A stretch of 64,000 nucleotides of DNA, from the NCBI RefSeq assembly GCF_002139935.1, contig NZ_CP015578.1:1178001-1242000 (forward strand), given 5' to 3'. This DNA comes from Campylobacter lanienae NCTC 13004. Lineage in GTDB: Bacteria > Campylobacterota > Campylobacteria > Campylobacterales > Campylobacteraceae. Position numbers and translations under genes: made by a program. Below are positions 53,438 through 62,191 of this stretch, piece after piece; the stretch's first letter is position 1, and each line of letters starts with the position of its first letter. A model generated the notes under the pieces. That model did not search any database. It worked only from the letters and a program-made list of their open reading frames with translations, and was not told the origin of the DNA.

Positions 53438-54301
53438 TTAAAACTGCTCTATTAAACGCTTGAAAAAGCCAGCAAAACTTCTATCTTCGCTAGTATCAAG
53501 CACTTTTCGTTCCAATTTCTCAAGTAGATTATTTGCCGCTTTTTTAAGCTGAATTGTAGCTAGAGAGTGCGGCGCATCAGTGGTAAATAATGCTCTTTGC
53601 TTAATGCTCTTTGATACAACCTTATCACTTGGCAACCAACCTAAAAGGCTTAAATTTAGTTTATGCGTGATGTTTTTGTCAGCTACTATTTTGATAGTTT
53701 GGAATATCTTTTGTGCTTCATCTTCGTTTCTTGTTTGATTAATTAGCATAAAAACATCGCTTTTTGTTTTAGAAATAACTTTAATTGTAGCATAAGCGTC
53801 AGTTATCGCCGCTGGATCAGGCACAGTAACCACTATAATCTCATCACACGCTTCTAAAAATACTTGGGTACTAGAGCCAATCCCTGCCCCTGTATCTATA
53901 ATCACAAAATCAACATCTTTTAAAATTGATGCTTGATTTAAAAACTTCTCATATAAAAATTGATCATTAAATTTAAAAATTTCATCTCCGCTCTCACCTG
54001 GAATTAGTGTTAAATTTGGCTTAACTTTGATCAATATATCTTCAAGCGGACATTCGCCTTTTAACACATCTAGCATATTTTTATTGATTTTAACATTTAA
54101 CAAAACATCCAAATTCGCTAGCCCAATATCAGCATCAAATAGCACTATTTTATATCCACTAGATGCTAAAAGATTAGCCAAATTCGCACTTACTGTGGAT
54201 TTGCCTACTCCGCCTTTTCCGCTAGTGATGGCTATAAAATGGGTTGATTTTTTGATCTTTTGAGCTATCATTAACTCTCTTAATTTATCTGCTTGATCCA
54301 T
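53438..54301 (-). CDS. flhG: Flagellar number regulator FlhG (FleN/YlxH)
   Basis: FlhG is a MinD-like ATPase that limits flagellar number and interacts with FlhF. The start is put at the ATG at 54301 with AAGGAG 7 nt upstream; a GTG one codon earlier starts the longest frame. The 287-residue protein has SGKGGVGKST (near residue 28-37), LFDADIGLANLDVLL and FVIIDTGAGI (Walker A, A' and B). The N-terminus MDQADKLRELM is the FlhG activation helix. It overlaps the flhF stop by 1 bp. Confidence 0.94.
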   Translation of the reverse strand: MDQADKLRELMIAQKIKKSTHFIAITSGKGGVGKSTVSANLANLLASSGYKIVLFDADIGLANLDVLLNVKINKNMLDVLKGECPLEDILIKVKPNLTLIPGESGDEIFKFNDQFLYEKFLNQASILKDVDFVIIDTGAGIGSSTQVFLEACDEIIVVTVPDPAAITDAYATIKVISKTKSDVFMLINQTRNEDEAQKIFQTIKIVADKNITHKLNLSLLGWLPSDKVVSKSIKQRALFTTDAPHSLATIQLKKAANNLLEKLERKVLDTSEDRSFAGFFKRLIEQF

Positions 54302-55632
54302 CACTCATCTCCTTTAAATCCATCTAAAACACAACCAACCAAAAACTCGCTTTTAGCCTCCATAATATCATCAGGGACATTTTGCCCAGTTGAAAAGAAG
54401 CTAACAGGCACGCCCGTTTCATAAATAAGAGAGAATATATTGCCAAATATCTTAGTTTCATCAAATTTAGTAATAATCAAAGTATCAATATCCAAAGATG
54501 AAAAGTTATTATAAATCTCCAATAAATCATCGATTTTTGACCCAGCTGATACCACCAAACTCACATCAACCTTGCTACCGCACTCTTTTAAAAATGTATG
54601 AAGTCGCACCAACTTCTCTCTATCATATTGACTACTTCCCATCGTATCAACTAAGATTAAATCGCAATTTGATAAGCTCTTAATAGCTGATCTAAAATCC
54701 TCAGGCTCAATCGCGTCAAGTATCGGTATATTCATAATCTTAGCATATTGAAACAGCTGCTCAACCGCCCCAAGCCTATATGTATCAAGGGTTATAATCC
54801 CTGTTTTATATCTGATCTGATCGCCATGAGCAAATTTATAGGCTAGTTTTGAAAGTGTCGTAGTCTTGCCTACGCCAGTAGGACCTACTAACATCATAAT
54901 TCTTTGCTTTTTATTATCAAAGCTCTCACTTCTACAAGGTAGCATATTGCGCAAAAGTGAGTAAAAATATCGCTTTACCGTGGTTGGATTGCTCTTCATA
55001 GATGATGGCATATTCTCGATTGTAGCTTGCATTATGCCTTTTAAATGCTCGCTTTTCATCCCGCTTTGCTTAGCTAGTTTATATATAGTAGCAAATTCCG
55101 GCGGAATAATGATATCATCACGATTTTCAGACCTATCATCCCATATCATATCAGCTATCATAGAGATTTTTTGGTTGAGTTTATTAACCTCTTTTGCTAC
55201 TTCATCTATCTTTTTATCATATTCTAAGCCCTTATCGCTCGTCTCGTTGCTAACACCAGCTACTTTGCTAATCTCCTTAGCAGCTTGTGAGATATTAAGC
55301 AAAATATCGTTGCTATCTTTTTTGGGTTGTTCTATTGGGTTATTTTGATTAAATTTATTTGGCTCTGGGGGCTGATTTGAGCTTAGTGTGTAGGCTGCGA
55401 TCTGCTTTTGAATTTGATTGATTTGAGCTTGCTTGCCCTTTTCATCAGTGCTTTTTGGTGGTTGATTCTCTTCTACACTTACTAAAATCTCATATAGAGG
55501 TTTTTTGTTTAAGGTTTTAGGCTGAATTTGCTTAGTAGTTACTAGCATAGCACTCTCGCCACACTCCTCTTTGGCCTTTTTTAGTGCTTCTATCGCACTC
55601 TCTCCTGTAAAAGTCTTTAAAACTGTAGCCAT
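54301..55632 (-). CDS. flhF: Flagellar biosynthesis GTPase FlhF
   Basis: FlhF is an SRP-type GTPase that positions polar flagella. It has an N-terminal domain (MATVLKTFTGESAIEALKKA), a variable linker with Q/P-rich stretches (residues 55-120), and the NG GTPase domain with GPTGVGKTTTLSKLAYKFA, DTYRLGAVEQL, LVDTMGSSQYD and TKFDE motifs. Either ATG of the MM pair can start; the second (55632) has better ribosome-binding-site spacing. It overlaps folK by a few bases. Confidence 0.94.
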   Translation of the reverse strand: MATVLKTFTGESAIEALKKAKEECGESAMLVTTKQIQPKTLNKKPLYEILVSVEENQPPKSTDEKGKQAQINQIQKQIAAYTLSSNQPPEPNKFNQNNPIEQPKKDSNDILLNISQAAKEISKVAGVSNETSDKGLEYDKKIDEVAKEVNKLNQKISMIADMIWDDRSENRDDIIIPPEFATIYKLAKQSGMKSEHLKGIMQATIENMPSSMKSNPTTVKRYFYSLLRNMLPCRSESFDNKKQRIMMLVGPTGVGKTTTLSKLAYKFAHGDQIRYKTGIITLDTYRLGAVEQLFQYAKIMNIPILDAIEPEDFRSAIKSLSNCDLILVDTMGSSQYDREKLVRLHTFLKECGSKVDVSLVVSAGSKIDDLLEIYNNFSSLDIDTLIITKFDETKIFGNIFSLIYETGVPVSFFSTGQNVPDDIMEAKSEFLVGCVLDGFKGDE

Positions 55633-56117
55633 CATACTCCTTTCATAAGACCCAATGGGATAAATACACTCGCCCTGCTATTAGCCCCTGGATGTGGCAA
55701 GGTTAAAATCTTATTATTATAACTCTTAGCACTAAAATATAGTATATCCAAGTCCAAAGTTCTTGGCGAATTTCTAAACTCCCTAGTGCGTTTAAATCTC
55801 TTTTCAAAATGCTGCATAATCCTTAAAATTTCTTTAGCGTATAAAGAAGTTTTAAGGATTATAACAGCATTTATATAATCCCTACTAACATACCCAAATG
55901 CCTTATTTACCAACATTGGCGAGCTTTGGATTATAGCAAATCTCCTATCTTTTAAAATCAAATTTAAAAATCTATCAAATATCTTTGCTGTGTTACCGAT
56001 ATTGCCACCAAGACCGATGATAGCGGTATATTTGTGCGGGGCTTGCGGGTTAAATTCATTAGGAAAATACCTACTCCTAAGCAACATCCTAGCCCCATCA
56101 ACGCAAATTCTATCCAT
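55632..56117 (-). CDS. folK: 2-amino-4-hydroxy-6-hydroxymethyldihydropteridine pyrophosphokinase
   Basis: FolK pyrophosphorylates the pterin in folate synthesis. The start is put at the ATG at 56117, whose first bases overlap the upstream stop; a TTG one codon earlier is less likely. The 161-residue protein has IGLGGNIGNTAKIF near residue 33, and RTLDLDILYFSAK near 118 with the DLD substrate motif. The first 30 residues are an N-terminal addition beyond the E. coli enzyme start, as in other campylobacters. Confidence 0.9.
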   Translation of the reverse strand: MDRICVDGARMLLRSRYFPNEFNPQAPHKYTAIIGLGGNIGNTAKIFDRFLNLILKDRRFAIIQSSPMLVNKAFGYVSRDYINAVIILKTSLYAKEILRIMQHFEKRFKRTREFRNSPRTLDLDILYFSAKSYNNKILTLPHPGANSRASVFIPLGLMKGV

Positions 56118-57130
56118 CAAAGCACTTCACACCCATCATTAGTTACTACTACGACATCTTCTATTCTTATGCCAAATTCACTCTCTATATAAATTCCTGG
56201 CTCAACGCTAAATACCATCCCTGGTTCTATGATAGTTGTGCTTTTAGGGCTGATTATCGGAAACTCATGTATATCAAGCCCAACCCCATGCCCTGTAGAG
56301 TGAAAAAAGCACTCCCCATAGCCATTTTTAGCTATAAAATCCCTAGCCGCTGCGTCTATATCGCACGCCCTAACTCCTGGTTTGACTGCTTTGATAGCTA
56401 AATTTTGCGCTTCTTTTACTATTTGATAAATTTCATTTTGTTTTGAATTTGAAAATTTCTGCTCTTTTGTAAATTTAAATCCATCTTTAAATTCCGCCGT
56501 TCTAGTGCGATCTGAGCAATATCTTTGATACCTCACTCCAGCATCTACTAGTAATAAATCATTGCTTTTTATCCGCTCATCAAGTGGCAAAGCGTGAGCC
56601 TTGGCGGCATTGGCGTTTATAGCAGTGATGGGATTAAAACTAAGAGCTAAATTCCCACCATCTCTAAATATATTTTCAGCCTTGAAATTTATCGTTTTTT
56701 CGCTCATTCCACTACTTATCGCCTGCGATAACTCATCAAATTTACTAGCTCCAAGTCTTGCTGCCTCTTTTAAAATTTCAATCTCTAAGCTACTTTTTAT
56801 CTGCCTTTTTAGCTTAGAAAATTCATTTTTAGCTATGAAATTTATATGTAAATCACGACTAAGATTTACAAAATCAAAATAGCTAAAATCGCTTGGGTTA
56901 TAGATCATATCACGCACCCCAAGACTCCTTAGTAGCAATCTTGCGCTTTTGATAATATCTCTTGATTCGATCACTTCGCTATTTGTTATAATACTTCTAG
57001 CCTCAATCGCATATCTAGAATCTGTTATGAAAAATCCCCTATTTTGGAATTTAATAAAAATCTCATTATCACAGCTGTAACCGCACTCGAAATATACGGC
57101 ATTTTCATCTTTTAAGATATAATTAAGCAT
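56117..57130 (-). CDS. pepQ: Xaa-Pro peptidase (aminopeptidase P / PepQ family)
   Basis: This metallopeptidase cleaves Xaa-Pro bonds. The 337-residue protein has the creatinase-like N-terminal domain (residues 1-110) and a pita-bread catalytic domain with [22 protein letters not shown] (metal Asp), [15 protein letters not shown] (metal His), VFSVEPGIY and IRIEDVVVV (metal Glu). All five metal ligands are present. The order folK-pepQ-aroQ matches Helicobacter pylori rather than C. jejuni, where the peptidase is absent here. Dipeptidase versus aminopeptidase is not resolved. Confidence 0.85.
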   Translation of the reverse strand: MLNYILKDENAVYFECGYSCDNEIFIKFQNRGFFITDSRYAIEARSIITNSEVIESRDIIKSARLLLRSLGVRDMIYNPSDFSYFDFVNLSRDLHINFIAKNEFSKLKRQIKSSLEIEILKEAARLGASKFDELSQAISSGMSEKTINFKAENIFRDGGNLALSFNPITAINANAAKAHALPLDERIKSNDLLLVDAGVRYQRYCSDRTRTAEFKDGFKFTKEQKFSNSKQNEIYQIVKEAQNLAIKAVKPGVRACDIDAAARDFIAKNGYGECFFHSTGHGVGLDIHEFPIISPKSTTIIEPGMVFSVEPGIYIESEFGIRIEDVVVVTNDGCEVL

Positions 57131-57590
57131 TTTGAGAAGCTGACTCCATACGCTTTAATTGCTCAAAAATTTGAAGCATACCTATGATGGCTAAATGATA
57201 CCCAATTGGCCCAAATCCTGCGATATGCCCAGCACAAACAGGCGCTATTAAGCTCTTATGGCGAAACTCCTCTCTTTGATAAATATTGCTAATATGAACC
57301 TCAATAGTAGGCAAATTTACAGCTGCCAAGGCATCTCTAATGGCTATTGAAGTATGAGTATAAGCGGCTGGATTTATGATAATACCATCAAATTCACCCA
57401 AACACTCTTGAATTTTATCGACTATTTCACCCTCAAAATTGCTTTGAAAAAACTCAATCCCAACCCCAGCTTGATCCGCTACTGCCTTCATCTGTTCGTG
57501 TATATCGCTCATTGTCATAGAGCCATATATTCTGCGATCTCTCTTGCCAAGCATATTGATATTTGGACCTTGGATTACCATTATTTTCAT
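57123..57590 (-). CDS. aroQ: 3-dehydroquinate dehydratase, type II
   Basis: AroQ dehydrates 3-dehydroquinate in the shikimate pathway. The ATG at 57590 is chosen: GGAG lies 7 nt upstream and [23 protein letters not shown] is the family start; ten codons upstream in the longest frame lack support. The 155-residue protein has the catalytic Tyr in RRIYGSMT and [22 protein letters not shown], and a His in [11 protein letters not shown]. It overlaps pepQ by 8 bp. Confidence 0.95.
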   Translation of the reverse strand: MKIMVIQGPNINMLGKRDRRIYGSMTMSDIHEQMKAVADQAGVGIEFFQSNFEGEIVDKIQECLGEFDGIIINPAAYTHTSIAIRDALAAVNLPTIEVHISNIYQREEFRHKSLIAPVCAGHIAGFGPIGYHLAIIGMLQIFEQLKRMESASQNA

Positions 57591-57622
57591 AATTTTACTC
57601 CGATAAAAAATTAATGGCAACT

Positions 57623-57628
57623 ATTTTA
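57623..57628 (-). promoter_or_regulatory. Candidate -10 element for aroQ-pepQ-folK-flhF operon
   Basis: Minus-strand TAAAAT in the context TGTAAAATAG lies about 33 bp upstream of aroQ, in the 90-bp divergent gap with mqnX. Weaker than the mqnX element on the other strand. Confidence 0.3.
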
Positions 57629-57651
57629 CAAAATATTGGCTAAATTTTGGC

Positions 57652-57657
57652 TATAAT
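57652..57657 (+). promoter_or_regulatory. Candidate -10 element for mqnX
   Basis: TATAAT in the context GGCTATAATGTC lies 23 bp upstream of the ATG at 57681, with T-rich upstream sequence of the Campylobacter type. Confidence 0.5.
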
Positions 57658-57680
57658 GTCTGCTTTTTTAAAGGAAATTT

Positions 57681-58901
57681 ATGAAAATATTAAAAGCTAA
57701 ATTTATAATTTTGTGTAATGAAAGCCTAGATATATTAGAAAATTCCGCCATCGCATTTAGCGACAAAATCGAAAAAATCGCCAAATTTGATGAGCTAATA
57801 AATGAGTATAAAGATGCTCAAATCCTAGATTTTAGCGATGATATCGCTATGCCAGCTCTCATTAATCCGCACATCCATCTAGAGTATAGTAGCAACAAAA
57901 CTACGCTAGATTATGGCGATTTTTTGCTATGGTTAAGAAGCATTATCGCAAATAGCAATAAATTTGATAATAGCGATAAAATTTCAGATATCCAAAACGC
58001 TATTGATACTCAGCTTAGAGCTGGTGTAGGCACGATCGGCGAGATTTCTAGCTTTGGGCTTAGTGCGAGCTTATGCGCTAAATCTGCTATTAGAACTATA
58101 TATTTTAGTGAAATTTTAGGCTCAAATGCGGCAATTTTAGATAAGCAATGGGATGGGTTTTTAAGCCGTTTCAAGGTCGCAAATGAGCTAAAAAGCGATC
58201 TTTTCATCCCTGCTATTAGCGTTCATTCGCCCTACTCTACTCATATAGATTTAGCTAAAAAAGCTATAAATTTAGCCAAAAATTCAGATATGATGATCTC
58301 TACACACTTTATGGAAAGCCTAGATGAGAAGCTTTGGTTAGAGGGTGGTAGTGGTGGATTTAGCAAATTTTTTAAAGAGTTTAATAATCTTGCTAAGCCA
58401 TTTTATACTCCAAGTGAATTTATAGAGCTTTTTAGCGGTGTTCGCACGCTATTTATCCACTCTGTTTTTGCTAAAGATTATCTAAATTTAATGGATAAAT
58501 CACTTCATTCTATTGTTACTTGTCCTGTTTCTAATAGGCTTTTAAGTGCTAAATTTGATCTATCAAACGCCCTTAAAAATGGTATCAATATCTCACTTGG
58601 CACAGATGGATTAAGCTCAAATATCAGCTTAAATCTCTGGGATGAGCTAAGGGCAATGCTAATAACTCATAGCGATATGGATTTAAGCGACCTAGCCAAA
58701 TTCGCTATAAAATCAGTCACCATAAATCCCGCCAAAGCTATGGGATTAAATCTTGGTCAAATAAAGGTTGGCAATATCGCTGATATAGCTATTTTCGATG
58801 GATTTGATGCTAGTGATACCAATCAATTATATATAAATCTCATCCTTCACACCAAATCTGCTAAATCACTATATATAAAAGGAAAAAAATGCGAATTTTA
58901 A
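57681..58901 (+). CDS. mqnX: Aminofutalosine deaminase (futalosine pathway)
   Basis: MqnX deaminates 6-amino-6-deoxyfutalosine in the futalosine pathway to menaquinone, as shown for the Helicobacter HP0267 and Campylobacter Cj0067 family. The 406-residue amidohydrolase has the metal motif NPHIHLEYS (near residue 65), further His in STHFMES (near 212) and IHSVFA, and the catalytic Asp in LGTDGLSSN near 314. Its ATG has AAAGGA upstream. It overlaps sppA by 13 bp. SAH/MTA or cytosine deaminase alternatives are less likely given synteny. Confidence 0.87.
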   Translation: MKILKAKFIILCNESLDILENSAIAFSDKIEKIAKFDELINEYKDAQILDFSDDIAMPALINPHIHLEYSSNKTTLDYGDFLLWLRSIIANSNKFDNSDKISDIQNAIDTQLRAGVGTIGEISSFGLSASLCAKSAIRTIYFSEILGSNAAILDKQWDGFLSRFKVANELKSDLFIPAISVHSPYSTHIDLAKKAINLAKNSDMMISTHFMESLDEKLWLEGGSGGFSKFFKEFNNLAKPFYTPSEFIELFSGVRTLFIHSVFAKDYLNLMDKSLHSIVTCPVSNRLLSAKFDLSNALKNGINISLGTDGLSSNISLNLWDELRAMLITHSDMDLSDLAKFAIKSVTINPAKAMGLNLGQIKVGNIADIAIFDGFDASDTNQLYINLILHTKSAKSLYIKGKKCEF

Positions 58902-59758
58902 ATTTAATCTTATCACCTATTAAAGGGCTTTTGAAATTTATCAATAACTATTTTAAAAGTATGATTTTTGTGCTTATTGTCATTTTGATTGTTGCAAATA
59001 GCTCTAATTCTAATAGGGCAAATTTAATGGAGATATCGCTAAATGGAGCTATCTTGGATGATAAGGAGCTTTTAGCTCAAATAGAACTAGCCAAAGACCC
59101 AGCTATCAAAGGGGTACTACTCAATATCAATAGCCCTGGTGGCGATATGAGCGCAAGTGTAGCCATTAGCGATGCTATTAGCTCACTAAAAGCCTTAAAG
59201 CCGGTGCTAGCATACGCTAGCGGGACAATGGCTAGTGGTAGCTACTACGCAGCCATTGGTGCAAACGAAATTTATGCTAATCGTGGAAGTTTCATAGGCT
59301 CAATCGGCGTTATCTTACAAGCCCCAAATATAGAGAAATTAGCTGATAAAATCGGCATTAGCGCCCAAGTAGTAAAGGCTGGTGAGTATAAAGAGTCAGG
59401 CACCTATACTAGAAAGTGGAGCCAAAGCGAAAGAGATGAATTGCAAAGATTGGTAGATAGGAGCTATGAGCTATTTACTACAGATGTGGCAAATGCTAGG
59501 AATTTAGATCTTAATCGCTCTAATGAGTGGGCCGATGCTAGAGTATTTTTAGCTAGTGAGGCTCTAAATTTAGGCCTAATAGACAAGATCTCAACCTACG
59601 ATGAGGCCAAATCTAGGCTAAAAGAGCTTAGTCAAGTGGAGCTAGATATATGGTATGAAGCCCCAGCAATAGAGCGTTTCATGAGTGGTATCGCAAAACA
59701 AAGCGCAAATTTAATCACAAACTCATTAAACCAAAAGAGCGTATTATGGCAGTGGTAA
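58889..59758 (+). CDS. sppA: Signal peptide peptidase SppA
   Basis: SppA degrades cleaved signal peptides in the membrane. The 289-residue protein has one N-terminal membrane segment (about 22-40), LLNINSPGGDMSASVAI near residue 75, the catalytic Ser in GTMASGSYYAAIGANEIYAN near residue 120, and the Lys in KAGEYKESG near 172. This is the short, single-domain form. It corresponds to C. jejuni Cj0068 and overlaps mqnX and the MOSC gene by 13 bp each. Confidence 0.92.
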   Translation: MRILNLILSPIKGLLKFINNYFKSMIFVLIVILIVANSSNSNRANLMEISLNGAILDDKELLAQIELAKDPAIKGVLLNINSPGGDMSASVAISDAISSLKALKPVLAYASGTMASGSYYAAIGANEIYANRGSFIGSIGVILQAPNIEKLADKIGISAQVVKAGEYKESGTYTRKWSQSERDELQRLVDRSYELFTTDVANARNLDLNRSNEWADARVFLASEALNLGLIDKISTYDEAKSRLKELSQVELDIWYEAPAIERFMSGIAKQSANLITNSLNQKSVLWQW

Positions 59759-60393
59759 AATCCGTAAATATAGGCATTATCAAAGATTATGGCGAGTTTA
59801 GCAGTGCGATGGATAAGCATAGTGTAAGTAGCATAATTTGTGATTTTAATGGCGTTAAAGATGATAATCTAAGCGATACAAAGCACCACGGCGGCGTGGA
59901 TAAAGCTGTTTTTGCTAATGCTTTTAGCAACTATAAAATCTTTAATAAATTTGCTAATAGATCTCTAAATCCTGGCCAAATGGGTGAGAATTTAACCATC
60001 TTAGATATTGATGAAAAGAGCGTATATATCGGCGATATTCACCGCATTGGCTCAGCTATTTTAGAAGTTAGCCAACCTAGAAAGCCTTGTGCGAAATTAA
60101 ACAAAATAATAGCCCCTAAAATCTCTAAATTTATCTTTGAAAATGGCCTTAGTGGCTGGTATTATAGAGTTTTAAAACCTGGCATAATCACAAGTGGCGA
60201 TAAGATAGAGATAATATCTCAAAATCAAAATAATCTAAGCATAATGGAGCTAAATATGCTATTTTACGCCCCAAAAGAACATTTAAACCTCATCCCCAAA
60301 CTCCAATCCACAAATATCCAAAATAGCTGGAAAGATACCATAACCGCCCGCCTAAAAGGAGCATATGATGATAGTTATATGTATAAGATATAG
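59746..60393 (+). CDS. MOSC-domain protein (YiiM-like)
   Basis: MOSC proteins bind the molybdenum cofactor. The 215-residue protein has KHHGGVDKAVFANAFSNY near residue 47, PGQMGENLTI near 80 and a Cys in PRKPCAKLN near 118, which is the expected Mo ligand region. YiiM-type enzymes reduce N-hydroxylated compounds; that activity here is inferred. It overlaps sppA by 13 bp and corresponds to Cj0069. The C-terminal 50 residues after the MOSC core are less conserved. Confidence 0.85.
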   Translation: MAVVKSVNIGIIKDYGEFSSAMDKHSVSSIICDFNGVKDDNLSDTKHHGGVDKAVFANAFSNYKIFNKFANRSLNPGQMGENLTILDIDEKSVYIGDIHRIGSAILEVSQPRKPCAKLNKIIAPKISKFIFENGLSGWYYRVLKPGIITSGDKIEIISQNQNNLSIMELNMLFYAPKEHLNLIPKLQSTNIQNSWKDTITARLKGAYDDSYMYKI

Positions 60394-60435
60394 CTAAATT
60401 CAAATTTAGCAAATAATAAATTTAAATTACCAAAA

Positions 60436-60441
60436 TATAAT
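60436..60441 (+). promoter_or_regulatory. Candidate -10 element for the glutathionylspermidine synthase-like gene
   Basis: TATAAT in the context AAATATAATAAC lies 33 bp upstream of the GTG start at 60474. A small hairpin (60393-60410) before it has no T-run and is a poor terminator for the preceding gene. Confidence 0.4.
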
Positions 60442-60473
60442 AACACAAATCAAACTATCTCAAAAGGACAAAA

Positions 60474-61649
60474 GTGAAACTAAAAAAGATTAATCCACTT
60501 GATAATGGATATTTAGAGAGTATCGGATTTGGCTGGCATACTGATCTAGATGGTAGTAGATATATCGCTGATGAGCTAGTATCCATCACAGATGATGAGG
60601 CCGAGAAATTCTATGAAGCAGCAAATGAGCTATATGATATGTATGTGGCTGCGGCAAAGCATGTGATCGATAATGATCTATTTCATGAGCTTGGAATTCC
60701 ATTTAATCTAGTTGATATTATCAAAGCTAGTTGGGAAAATGATGTTCATTGGCATATATATGGTAGATTTGATCTTGCTGGCGGTATAGATGGTAAGCCT
60801 ATTAAGCTTATTGAATTTAACGCTGATACGCCTACAAGTTTGTTTGAGACTGCGATTATACAATGGGCGATGCTGAAATTTAATAATATAAATGAAGCTA
60901 AGCAATTTAATAATCTATATGAAGCATTGGTGGAGAATTTCAAAAGATTAATCACCCTTGAAGAAGATACTAGCAAATTTGATGAGTATTATGAGGGGTG
61001 GAAGATTCTATTTAGCTCTATTGCTGGTAATAATGAAGATGAAAATACCACTAGATTGCTAGAAGCGGCCGCTAGGGACGCTGGGTTTGAGTGCGGTTTT
61101 GCTTTTGTGGATGAAGTTGGGTTTGATGATGATGAGGGGATATTTTGGAATGAGAAGAATTGGGAGTATTGGTTTAAGCTCATCCCTTGGGAGATGATAG
61201 CCATAGATGAGAGCGACCTAGCCTTAATAATCAAAAATATAATAAACAACCAAAAAGCCATAATCCTAAATCCCGCCTATACACTGCTATTTCAAAGCAA
61301 AGGAATTATGAAAATTTTATGGGATTTATACCCTAATCATCCGCTTTTATTACAAAGTAGCTTCGAGCCATTAAAAGGCAAAAAACAGGTCAAAAAGCCC
61401 TTTTTAGCTAGAGAAGGAGCAAATGTATCTATCATAAATAGCGATGGCAATATAGAAGCCCAAAATGGCGGTGAGTATGATAATGGCAAATTCCTATATC
61501 AAGAATTCGCTGAATTTGCCAAAGATAGTAACGGCGATAGCTATCAAGCTGGGGTGTTTTTTGCTTTTGAGGGGTGTGCTTTGGGCTTTAGAAAAGGCAA
61601 AGATATCATAGATAATTACTCTAAATTTGTAGGACATATAATAGAGTGA
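60474..61649 (+). CDS. Glutathionylspermidine synthase-like ATP-grasp protein (YgiC/YjfC type)
   Basis: The 391-residue protein matches the synthetase half of GspS without the amidase domain, as in E. coli YgiC and YjfC. Visible features are an N-terminal DGSRYIADELVSIT, LIEFNADTPTSLFETAIIQW near residue 105, and the C-terminal ATP-grasp region with KKPFLAREGANVSI near 308 and LYQEFAEF. The start is GTG with AAGGA five bases upstream. Campylobacters generally lack glutathione, so the true substrates are unknown. Its end overlaps ubiX by 4 bp. Confidence 0.75.
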   Translation: MKLKKINPLDNGYLESIGFGWHTDLDGSRYIADELVSITDDEAEKFYEAANELYDMYVAAAKHVIDNDLFHELGIPFNLVDIIKASWENDVHWHIYGRFDLAGGIDGKPIKLIEFNADTPTSLFETAIIQWAMLKFNNINEAKQFNNLYEALVENFKRLITLEEDTSKFDEYYEGWKILFSSIAGNNEDENTTRLLEAAARDAGFECGFAFVDEVGFDDDEGIFWNEKNWEYWFKLIPWEMIAIDESDLALIIKNIINNQKAIILNPAYTLLFQSKGIMKILWDLYPNHPLLLQSSFEPLKGKKQVKKPFLAREGANVSIINSDGNIEAQNGGEYDNGKFLYQEFAEFAKDSNGDSYQAGVFFAFEGCALGFRKGKDIIDNYSKFVGHIIE

Positions 61650-62191
61650 AATTAATAGTCGCAATAAGTGGAGCTAGCGGGGCTCATCTTGGGATTAAAC
61701 TAGCTAATACCACGCTAAATTTGGGTATAGATACAACTCTTATTATCACGCAAAATGCGAAGCTATCAATACAAAAAGAGCATTTAAGCGTTAAAATTGC
61801 TGATGGCGCTCAAATCTATGATAATAGCGATATCTCCGCACCACCAGCTAGTGGCTCGGCTATGTATGATGCGATGATAGTTGCGCCTTGTTCTATAAAT
61901 ACCTTGGCTAAAATCAGTTGCGCAATAAGCGATAATCTACTCTTAAGAGCGGCATCTGTGATGATAAAAGAGCGTAGAAATTTAGTTCTAGGAGTGCGTG
62001 AGACGCCACTTAGTGCTATATCTCTTAGACAGATGGCTGATCTAGCTAGTATAGGCGTTGGGATAGCGCCACCAATTTTGGGCTATTATACTAATCCTAG
62101 CACCATTGATGAAGCTGAGAATTTCATCATAGCAAAATGGCTAGACAATCTACATATCAAACACAATCTAATGAGGCGATGGAATGGATAA
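61646..62191 (+). CDS. ubiX: Flavin prenyltransferase UbiX
   Basis: UbiX makes prenylated FMN for UbiD-family decarboxylases. The 181-residue protein has the flavoprotein start KLIVAISGASGAHLGIKL, then PPASGSAMYDAMIVAPCSINTLAKIS (family-specific), VLGVRETPLSAISLRQM. The start is GTG at 61646. In futalosine-type organisms the prFMN-dependent partner is probably a menaquinone decarboxylase. It overlaps the glutathionylspermidine synthase-like gene by 4 bp and the Maf gene by 8 bp. Confidence 0.93.
   Translation: MKLIVAISGASGAHLGIKLANTTLNLGIDTTLIITQNAKLSIQKEHLSVKIADGAQIYDNSDISAPPASGSAMYDAMIVAPCSINTLAKISCAISDNLLLRAASVMIKERRNLVLGVRETPLSAISLRQMADLASIGVGIAPPILGYYTNPSTIDEAENFIIAKWLDNLHIKHNLMRRWNG

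Noticed and set aside
54980-55348. 122-codon frame opposite flhF
   Set aside because: Antisense to the FlhF linker; no support in composition or signals.
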